A DNA stretch of 64,000 nt from Streptomyces sp. R21 (GTDB lineage Bacteria; Actinomycetota; Actinomycetes; Streptomycetales; Streptomycetaceae): positions 1,426,001-1,490,000 of the forward strand of contig NZ_CP163435.1 in assembly GCF_041051975.1 (NCBI RefSeq), written 5' to 3'. Under the pieces are notes generated by a model, which was given only the letters and a program-made list of their open reading frames with translations, had not been told where the DNA came from and made no database searches. Made by a program: the position numbers and the translations under genes. Below, in pieces: positions 1-6,738 of the stretch; position 1 is the stretch's first letter; every line of letters starts with the position of its first letter.

Positions 1-1460
1 TCCGCACGGACCTCTACGACGGACTGCGCTCCGACTCGCTGGCGTTCTTCTACCACCAGCGCAGCGGCATCCCCATCGAGGCATCCCTGGTGGGCCCGGC
101 GTACGCGCGCCCGGCCGGTCACCTCGGTGTCGCACCGAACCAGGGCGACACCGACGTGCCCTGCCAGGCCGGGGTGTGCGACTACACCCAGGATGTCAGG
201 GGCGGCTGGTACGACGCGGGGGACCAGGGCAAGTACGTGGTCAACGGCGGCATTTCGACATGGCTGGTGGTCAACTCCTTCGAGCGGGCGAAGAGATCGG
301 GTCAGGCGTCGGCGCTGGGCGACTCGACGCTGCGCGTGCCCGAGCGCGGCAACCGCGTGCCGGACGTCCTGGACGAGGCGCGCTGGGAGCTCGACTTCCT
401 GATGCGGATGCAGATACCGGAGGGCAAGCCGTACGCCGGGATGGCCTTCCACAAGGTGCACGACGCCGCCTGGACCGGTCTGCCCACCCGCCCCGACCAG
501 GACTCCCAGCCGCGCGAGCTGCACCGCCCGTCCACCGCGGCCACTCTCAACCTGGCGGCCGCGGCGGCCCAGTGCGCGCGCGTCTACCGGCCCTACGACG
601 CCAAGTTCGCCGACCGGTGCCTGGTCGCGGCCAAACGCGCCTGGACCGCCGCGCAGGCCAACCCGGCGCTGTACGCACCGGATTCGGACAGCACCGGCGG
701 CGGCGCGTACGGCGACACGCGCGTCACCGACGAGTTCTACTGGGCCGCCGCCGAGTTGTACGCCACGACCGGCAAGAGCACCTATCGCAGCGCGGTCACC
801 TCCTCGCCCTGGCACACGTCGGCCGACGCCTTCGCTCCGCTGGGCTTCAGCTGGGCGGACACCGCCGCGCTGGGGCGGCTCACCCTGGCGACCGTCCCCA
901 ACAAGCTTCCGGCCTCCGACATCGCGCGTGTGCGCAAGTCGGTGACGGCCGCGGCGGACGGCTATCTGTCCACGATGGCCGGCCAGGGCTACGCGGTCCC
1001 GGTCCCCGCCACCGGATATGTCTGGGGCTCCAACAGCGTGGTCACCGACAACGCGATCGTCATGGCCGTCGCCCATGAGCTGACCGGCGCCAAGCGCTAC
1101 CGCACCGGCGTACTGGAGTCGATGGACTACCTGCTGGGCCGCAACGCCCTCAACCAGTCGTACGTCACCGGGTACGGCGAGCAGTACTCCCACAACGAGC
1201 ACCACCGCTTCTGGGCGCACCAGTACGACGCCTCGCTGCCCAACCCTCCGGCGGGCGCGCTGGCGGGCGGACCCAACAGCGGGCTTCAGGACCCGGTCGC
1301 GCAGGAACAGCTGCCCGGATGCGCGCCCGCGGCCTGCTACATCGACGACATCGGCTCGTACTCGACGAACGAGGTGGCCATCAACTGGAACGCTCCGCTG
1401 GCATGGCTCGCCTCGTACGCCGCCGAGCGGCACCCCGCCGTACGGCCACAGGACTCCTGA
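1..1460 (+). CDS. Glycoside hydrolase family 9 cellulase, C-terminal part
   Basis: Secreted-type GH9 endoglucanase that hydrolyses beta-1,4-glucan. The reading frame (codons from base 3) is open to the left edge, so the signal peptide and any Ig-like or binding domains lie outside. About 485 residues are visible. Family hallmarks are clear: the linker ending in [12 protein letters not shown], the nucleophile-region motif [15 protein letters not shown] near bases 205-250, the histidine motif [11 protein letters not shown] near 1192-1224, and the acid motif [17 protein letters not shown] near 1361-1411. It ends in TGA with no added C-terminal module. It runs convergently to the aldo/keto reductase. 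Family assignment is firm, substrate details are not. Confidence 0.93.
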   Translation, partial: RTDLYDGLRSDSLAFFYHQRSGIPIEASLVGPAYARPAGHLGVAPNQGDTDVPCQAGVCDYTQDVRGGWYDAGDQGKYVVNGGISTWLVVNSFERAKRSGQASALGDSTLRVPERGNRVPDVLDEARWELDFLMRMQIPEGKPYAGMAFHKVHDAAWTGLPTRPDQDSQPRELHRPSTAATLNLAAAAAQCARVYRPYDAKFADRCLVAAKRAWTAAQANPALYAPDSDSTGGGAYGDTRVTDEFYWAAAELYATTGKSTYRSAVTSSPWHTSADAFAPLGFSWADTAALGRLTLATVPNKLPASDIARVRKSVTAAADGYLSTMAGQGYAVPVPATGYVWGSNSVVTDNAIVMAVAHELTGAKRYRTGVLESMDYLLGRNALNQSYVTGYGEQYSHNEHHRFWAHQYDASLPNPPAGALAGGPNSGLQDPVAQEQLPGCAPAACYIDDIGSYSTNEVAINWNAPLAWLASYAAERHPAVRPQDS

Positions 1461-1482
1461 CGACGACGAACGGGCATCCGCG

Positions 1483-2457
1483 TCAGTGACCGCTGATCGC
1501 CCGGGGCGTGTACGGCTGCTCCAGCTGTTCGATCTCCTTCTCGGTGAGCTCCAGGTCGAGGGAGGCGACGGCGTCGTCGAGGTGCTCGGGCTTGGTGGCA
1601 CCGACGATGGGCGCGGTCACGGCGTCCTGGTGCAGCAGCCAGGCGAGGGCGATCCGGGCGCGCGGCACGTCGCGTTCGGCGGCGATCCGGGCGACGGCGT
1701 CGACGATCTCCCGGTCGCCCTCCTGGTACAGGTTCCTGCCGAACGCGTCGGTCCGGCTGCGCGCGGTGGCCGCGCCCCAGTCACGGGTGAGGCGACCGCG
1801 CGCGAGCGGGCTCCAGGGCACCACGCCGACGCCCTGGTCCTGGCACAGCGGCAGCATCTCGCGTTCCTCCTCGCGGTAGAGGAGGTTGTAGTGGTTCTGC
1901 ATGGACACGAACCGCGTCCAGCCGTTCGCCCGTGCCGTGTACTGCGCCTTGGAGAACTGCCAGGCGTACATCGAACTCGCCCCGATGTAGCGGGCCTTGC
2001 CCGCCTTGACCACATCGTGCAGCGCTTCCATCGTCTCCTCGACGGGGGTGACCGGGTCGAAGCGGTGGATCTGGTAGAGGTCCACGTAGTCGGTGCCCAG
2101 GCGGCGCAGGCTGTGGTCGATCTCCGTCATGATCGCCTTGCGGGACAGTCCGCGGCCGTTGGGGCCCTCGTGCATCGCGCCGTTCACCTTGGTCGCGAGG
2201 ACGATCTCGTCGCGGTTCGCCAGGTCCGTCAGCGCTCGGCCGACGATCTCCTCGCTGGTGCCGTCGGAGTAGACGTTCGCGGTGTCGAAGAAGTTGATCC
2301 CGGTATCCAGCGCCCGGCGGATCAGCGGGCGCGACGCCTCCTCGTCGAGGGTCCACTCGTGCGGGCCGCGGCCGGGGATGCCGAAACTCATGCAGCCCAC
2401 GCAGATCCGGGACACGTCCAGACCCGTCGCACCGAGCTTCACGTACTGCATGCTCAT
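1483..2457 (-). CDS. Aldo/keto reductase
   Basis: NAD(P)H-dependent reductase of the AKR superfamily (voltage-gated K-channel beta / YhdN-like branch), 324 residues, cytosolic. Visible motifs are the tyrosine motif NFFDTANVYSDGTSEEIVG, the lysine in LATKVNG, the histidine in LYQIHRFD, and the C-terminal cofactor motif GATKPEHLDDAV. The ATG at 2457 is chosen because the protein then starts MSMQYVKLGATGL, as relatives do, and a GGGAAGG/AGGA ribosome site precedes it. Longer in-frame starts would add a low-complexity arginine-rich extension. The substrate cannot be deduced. The gene is divergent from the flavin oxidoreductase. Confidence 0.88.
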   Translation of the reverse strand: MSMQYVKLGATGLDVSRICVGCMSFGIPGRGPHEWTLDEEASRPLIRRALDTGINFFDTANVYSDGTSEEIVGRALTDLANRDEIVLATKVNGAMHEGPNGRGLSRKAIMTEIDHSLRRLGTDYVDLYQIHRFDPVTPVEETMEALHDVVKAGKARYIGASSMYAWQFSKAQYTARANGWTRFVSMQNHYNLLYREEEREMLPLCQDQGVGVVPWSPLARGRLTRDWGAATARSRTDAFGRNLYQEGDREIVDAVARIAAERDVPRARIALAWLLHQDAVTAPIVGATKPEHLDDAVASLDLELTEKEIEQLEQPYTPRAISGH

Positions 2458-2612
2458 TCCTGCCTTCCCTGGTTGCCTGGATCCCTGGTTGCCTGAGGAT
2501 CGACGCCGACGCCCTGATCCCTGCCCGCCACGCGGGTGGCGAAGCCGCCCCACCCGCGCTTCCGCGGGAACCTCGGCGGAATTTCACCCGGCCGAGGCCG
2601 GTTGACGCCACT

Positions 2613-3737
2613 GTGATCAGCAGCGAGACGGCGACTTCAGGCACCGGTCCCTCCGGTGCGGCCACTGCGGACACCGGTCCTTCCGGCGCGCCCGCTCCGG
2701 ACCGGCAGCACCGCGGCTCCCCGGGGGCCCCGGGGCCGCGCCGTGCTGCCGTACGGCTGTCCGTGCTCGACCGCTCCCGCACCCGCGAGGGGCACGAGGA
2801 CGGCGAGGCGCTGCGTGACACCGTGCGCCTGGCCCAGGACCTGGAGGCGCTCGGCTACCACCGCATCTGGGTCTCGGAGCACCACGGCGTCCCCGGCGTG
2901 GCCGGCTCCGCGCCGACCGTGCTGGCCGCCGCGGTCGCCTCGGCCACCCGCACGATCCGGGTCGGCACCGGCGGCGTGATGCTGCCCAACCACCAACCGC
3001 TCGTCGTCGCCGAGCAGTTCGGAGTCCTGGAGTCCCTGTTCCCCGGGCGGATCGACATGGGCCTGGGCCGCTCCGTCGGCTTCACGGACGGGGTGCGCAA
3101 GGCGCTCGGCCGGGACAAGGACGACGCCGATGACTTCTCCGGGCAGCTGGCCGAACTGCTCGGCTGGTTCCGCGACACCTCGCCGACCGGTGTGCGCGCA
3201 CGGCCTGCGGAGGGCCTGACCGTGCCGCCCTTCGTCCTCGCGATGGGCGAGGGCGCCACGATCGCGGCACAGGCGGGCCTCCCGATGGTCATCGGCGACC
3301 TGCGCAACCGCGAGAAGATGCAGCGCGGCATCGACCACTACCGGGCGGCCTTCCGCCCCTCCCCCTGGGCGTCGGAGCCGTACGTCGTCATCTCGGGCAC
3401 CATCGCGGTCGCCGCCACCCCCGAGGCGGCACACCGCCTGCTGCTGCCCGAGGCCTGGTCGATGGCCCGCTCCCGCACACAGGGCACATTCCCGCCCCTG
3501 CCGCCCGCCGAGCGTGTCGAGGACCTCACGATGACCGACAAGGAGCGGGGCTTCTACGAGTCCGGCCTGACCGGCCACATCGCCGGAACCGAGGACCAGG
3601 TCGCCCACGAGCTGGAGACAGTGATCAAGGAGACCGGCGCGCAGGAGGTGCTGGTCACGACCAGTACGTACGACCGCAACGCCCTGCTGGACTCCTACCG
3701 GAGACTCGCCCGGGTCGCGGGACTGAGCCCGGCCTAG
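2613..3737 (+). CDS. LLM-class flavin-dependent oxidoreductase (MsnO8-like)
   Basis: TIM-barrel monooxygenase of the bacterial-luciferase superfamily that uses reduced flavin (FMNH2 or F420). It is 374 residues from a GTG start. The core begins near residue 45 (RLSVLDRSRTREG) and continues with LGYHRIWVSEHHGVPG, IRVGTGGVMLPNHQPLVVAEQFG and RIDMGLGRSVG, which are typical of the MsnO8 subgroup. The first 40 residues are Ser/Pro/Ala-rich and poorly conserved in appearance, and no convincing ribosome site precedes the GTG, so the true start may lie further in. It ends 65 bases before the UvrA-like gene, and the two may be co-transcribed. Substrate unknown. Confidence 0.85.
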   Translation: MISSETATSGTGPSGAATADTGPSGAPAPDRQHRGSPGAPGPRRAAVRLSVLDRSRTREGHEDGEALRDTVRLAQDLEALGYHRIWVSEHHGVPGVAGSAPTVLAAAVASATRTIRVGTGGVMLPNHQPLVVAEQFGVLESLFPGRIDMGLGRSVGFTDGVRKALGRDKDDADDFSGQLAELLGWFRDTSPTGVRARPAEGLTVPPFVLAMGEGATIAAQAGLPMVIGDLRNREKMQRGIDHYRAAFRPSPWASEPYVVISGTIAVAATPEAAHRLLLPEAWSMARSRTQGTFPPLPPAERVEDLTMTDKERGFYESGLTGHIAGTEDQVAHELETVIKETGAQEVLVTTSTYDRNALLDSYRRLARVAGLSPA

Positions 3738-3802
3738 AATTGTGGGGTTTGTCCGCCGGCCCGGTCCGCACCCGGGCCCCACGCCCCGCAGGAGTCCCGC
3801 CG

Positions 3803-6148
3803 ATGCCCAGCCCGCACGACTCGTACGTCCGTGTCCGGGGCGCCCGCGAGCACAATCTGCGGGGTGTGGACGTAGACATCCCGCGTGACGTGCTCGCGGT
3901 CTTCACCGGTGTCTCCGGCTCCGGCAAGTCCTCGCTGGCCTTCGGGACGATCTACGCGGAGGCGCAGCGGCGCTACTTCGAGTCGGTCGCGCCGTACGCA
4001 CGGCGGCTGATCCACCAGGTCGGGGCGCCGAAGGTCGGGGACATCACGGGGCTGCCGCCCGCGGTCTCGCTCCAGCAGCGCCGGTCCGCGCCCGGCTCGC
4101 GTTCGTCCGTGGGGACGGTCACCAATCTCTCCAACTCGCTGCGGATGCTGTTCTCGCGGGCGGGCGACTATCCGCAGGGCGCCGAGCGCCTCGACTCGGA
4201 CGCCTTCTCGCCGAACACGGCGGCCGGGGCGTGCCCGGAGTGCCACGGACTCGGTCAAGTGCACCGTACGACCGAGGAGTTGCTGGTCCCGGATCCCTCG
4301 CTGTCGATCCGCGAGGGGGCCATCGCCGCATGGCCGGGCGCCTGGCAGGGCAAGAACCTGCGCGATGTGCTCGACACGCTGGGGTACGACGTTGACCGGC
4401 CGTGGCGCGAGCTGCCCGCGAAGGAGCGCGCGTGGATCCTGTTCACGGACGAGCAGCCGGTCGTCACCGTCCACCCGGTGCGGGACGCCGGACGCATCCA
4501 ACGCCCTTACCAGGGAACGTACATGAGCGCCCGGCGCTATGTGATGAAGACGTTCTCCGACTCCAAGAGCCCGACCCTGCGAGCCAAGGCCGAGCGGTTC
4601 CTGGCCAGTTCGCCGTGTCCGGTGTGCGGGGGCAGCCGGCTGCGGCCCGAGGCGCTGGCCGTGACGTTCGCGGGCCGCACGATCGCCGAGCTGGCCGCGC
4701 TCCCGCTGGCGGAACTGGCCGAGGCCCTGCACGGGACGTCGGAAGCCGCCCGCGTGCTCACGGAGGACCTGAAGGCCCGCATCGCGCCCGTCACCGAGCT
4801 CGGCCTCGGCTATCTCAGCCTGGACCGCGCCACGCCCACCCTGTCAGCGGGCGAGCTGCAACGGCTGCGGCTGGCCACGCAGTTGCGCTCCGGGCTCTTC
4901 GGTGTCGTCTACGTCCTCGACGAACCGTCCGCCGGACTGCACCCGGCGGACACCGAGGCCCTGCTGACGGTCCTTGACCGGCTGAAGGCGGCGGGCAACT
5001 CGGTGTTCGTCGTCGAGCACCACCTCGATGTCGTGCGCGGCGCCGACTGGCTCGTCGACGTGGGCCCGCGCGCGGGCGAGCACGGCGGACGCGTCCTGCA
5101 CAGCGGCCCGGTGGCCGCTCTCGCGGCGGTCGAGGAGTCGGCGACGGCCCGCTTCCTCTTCGACCGCTCCCCCGCTCCCCTACGCGAAGTGCGGGAACCG
5201 CGCGGGCAGTTGAAGGTCGGCCCGGTGACCCGGCACAACCTGCACGGGGTCACCGCCGAGTTCCCGCTCGGCGTGCTCACGGCCGTCACCGGCGTCTCCG
5301 GCTCCGGCAAGTCCACGCTCATCGGCGAGGTGACGGAGGAGCTGCCGGGCGTCGGGCGGCTCGTCTCCGTGGACCAGAAGCCCATCGGCCGTACCCCGCG
5401 CTCGAACCTGGCGACGTACACGGGCCTGTTCGACGTCGTACGCAAGGTGTTCGCCGCGACGGACGAAGCCAAGCGGCGCGGCTACGGCGTGGGGCGCTTC
5501 TCCTTCAACGTCGCCGGCGGGCGCTGCGAGACCTGCCAGGGCGAGGGATTCGTCAGTGTGGAGCTGCTCTTCCTGCCGAGCACCTACGCGCCGTGCCCGG
5601 ACTGCGGAGGGGCCCGCTACAACCCCGAGACCCTCGAAGTCGCCTACCACGGACGGAACATCGCCCAGGTGCTCGACCTGACGGTGGAGGCCGCGGCGGA
5701 GTTCTTCGCCGACACGGACACAGCCGCCGTCACCCGAAGCCTGACCACGCTCCTCGACGTCGGCCTCGGCTATCTGCGCCTCGGCCAGCCCGCGACGGAG
5801 CTGTCCGGCGGCGAGGCCCAACGCATCAAGCTGGCCTCGGAGTTGCAGCGCGTACGACGCGGCCACACCCTCTACGTCCTCGACGAACCGACGACCGGCC
5901 TGCACCCGGCCGACGTCGAGGTGCTGATGAGCCAGCTCCACGGCCTCGTCGACGCGGGCCACACCGTCGTCGTGGTCGAGCACGACATGGCCGTGGTCGC
6001 GGGCGCCGACTGGGTCATCGACCTCGGCCCGGGCGGCGGCGACGCGGGCGGACGGATCGTGGCGACGGGACCGCCGCGCGAGGTGGCCCGGGTGACCGGC
6101 AGCGCGACGGCTCCCTACCTTGCCCGCACGCTCCCACCCGGCGCATAG
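3803..6148 (+). CDS. UvrA2-like ABC-ATPase (excinuclease A paralogue)
   Basis: Tandem ABC ATPase of the UvrA family, 781 residues, shorter than housekeeping UvrA (about 950). This fits the UvrA2/DrrC class, which lacks the UvrB-binding insertion and is linked to DNA damage or drug tolerance. Walker A motifs (GVSGSGKS) lie near residues 36 and 496. Zinc or CxxC motifs appear at CPECHG (~143), CPVCGG (~272), CETCQG (~575) and CPDCGG (~597). ABC signatures are LSAGELQRL (~346, Ala replacing the usual first Gly) and LSGGEAQRI (~667). The ATG at 3803 has a CAGGAG site 8 bases upstream. A GTG/TTG start further up would add 21 unlikely residues. Confidence 0.9.
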   Translation: MPSPHDSYVRVRGAREHNLRGVDVDIPRDVLAVFTGVSGSGKSSLAFGTIYAEAQRRYFESVAPYARRLIHQVGAPKVGDITGLPPAVSLQQRRSAPGSRSSVGTVTNLSNSLRMLFSRAGDYPQGAERLDSDAFSPNTAAGACPECHGLGQVHRTTEELLVPDPSLSIREGAIAAWPGAWQGKNLRDVLDTLGYDVDRPWRELPAKERAWILFTDEQPVVTVHPVRDAGRIQRPYQGTYMSARRYVMKTFSDSKSPTLRAKAERFLASSPCPVCGGSRLRPEALAVTFAGRTIAELAALPLAELAEALHGTSEAARVLTEDLKARIAPVTELGLGYLSLDRATPTLSAGELQRLRLATQLRSGLFGVVYVLDEPSAGLHPADTEALLTVLDRLKAAGNSVFVVEHHLDVVRGADWLVDVGPRAGEHGGRVLHSGPVAALAAVEESATARFLFDRSPAPLREVREPRGQLKVGPVTRHNLHGVTAEFPLGVLTAVTGVSGSGKSTLIGEVTEELPGVGRLVSVDQKPIGRTPRSNLATYTGLFDVVRKVFAATDEAKRRGYGVGRFSFNVAGGRCETCQGEGFVSVELLFLPSTYAPCPDCGGARYNPETLEVAYHGRNIAQVLDLTVEAAAEFFADTDTAAVTRSLTTLLDVGLGYLRLGQPATELSGGEAQRIKLASELQRVRRGHTLYVLDEPTTGLHPADVEVLMSQLHGLVDAGHTVVVVEHDMAVVAGADWVIDLGPGGGDAGGRIVATGPPREVARVTGSATAPYLARTLPPGA

Positions 6149-6203
6149 CCGACCCCGGGACGACGCCTCGCGGACTGGGGAGTCGTCCGGGCCGACAACG
6201 CAC

Positions 6204-6235
6204 GAGACCCACCCCGCATACATGGGGTGGGTCTC
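6204..6235. terminator. Perfect 12-bp hairpin between uvrA2-like gene and tRNA-like gene
   Basis: GAGACCCACCCC (6204-6215) pairs perfectly with its complement at 6224-6235 around an 8-base loop. It lies 56 bases after the UvrA2 stop and, read on the minus strand, 8 bases after the 3' end of the tRNA-like gene. It could end transcription from both sides. No long T tract follows, which is usual for Streptomyces hairpins. Confidence 0.8.
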
Positions 6236-6242
6236 GCATCCG

Positions 6243-6312
6243 AGCGCCGGGCAGGCCTTGCACCTGCATCTTCCCGCAGGAAGCGGGACGTCTTTCCTTG
6301 GACCACCAACGC
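6243..6312 (-). tRNA. Glycine-tRNA(UCC)-like gene with U55 to G55 change
   Basis: Read on the minus strand, 70 bases fold as a cloverleaf. The acceptor is GCGTTGG/CCGGCGC (two G-U pairs). The D-arm is GTC/GAC with loop bases A14, A15, G18, G19 and A21. The anticodon stem is TCCCG/CGGGA with loop CTTCCTG, anticodon UCC, and a 4-base variable region. The T-arm is GCAGG/CCTGC with loop TGCAAGG. U8-A14, A15-U48, G19-C56, T54-A58 and G53-C61 are all present. Glycine identity elements G1-C72, C2-G71, C35, C36 and U73 are present. Oddities are G55 instead of U, U37 instead of a purine, a C13-A22 mismatch and no encoded CCA. It may be a non-ribosomal glycine tRNA or a decayed one. Confidence 0.6.
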
Positions 6313-6472
6313 ATCACCGGACACCAGGAGTTCTGGCGACCAGCTCTGGATCAAGCATAGCTGATGCATCGGGTCCCACCGGCCGCTCCGGTTCCAGGCG
6401 CAGGAGGCGTACCGAAAAAGCGACCGGCGGTGCGGCCGTCGCCTGGCAGATGACGACGGCGGGACGACCACA

Positions 6473-6487
6473 ATGAGTAGTACTCAT
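6473..6487. promoter_or_regulatory. 15-bp dyad operator shared with the GntR gene
   Basis: ATGAGTAGTACTCAT is an inverted repeat with arms ATGAGT/ACTCAT about 265 bases upstream of the beta-helix enzyme start. The same arms with a 3-base spacer occur at 17410-17424 before the GntR-family regulator. Between this site and the enzyme gene the sequence is non-coding and relatively AT-rich. Binding by that regulator is an inference from the shared motif. Confidence 0.6.
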
Positions 6488-6666
6488 TTCAAGAGCGGCA
6501 ATATTACCGACGGGTTGAGCCAGTGACAGTGAGCGCGCTGACCGCCATGGCCAACCCCGCTGTCACCTGCAACATTCCCTGCCACGGGTGATGTGTGCGG
6601 CGCCGAGGCGAACCCATCCGCATGTCATCGATGTTGCGCGAGTGAAAAATAGATCTGCCTATCGCC

Positions 6667-6696
6667 TTGACTGGGATCCCCTCTTGCCTCGATAAA
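6667..6696 (+). promoter_or_regulatory. Sigma-70-type promoter for the beta-helix enzyme gene
   Basis: TTGACT (6667-6672), an 18-base spacer, then GATAAA (6691-6696). This predicts a transcript start near 6703 and a leader of about 36 bases. A GGAGGG ribosome site (6724-6729) lies 9 bases before the ATG. An ACTCAT half-site of the dyad motif lies just downstream (6701-6706). Confidence 0.55.
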
Positions 6697-6738
6697 TGCA
6701 ACTCATAAGAAGCGGGGTTTGCAGGAGGGACACCACAG

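Noticed and set aside
6204..6312. Phage or integrative-element attachment site at the tRNA-like gene
   Set aside because: No integrase gene and no direct repeat of the tRNA 3' end were found in the window.
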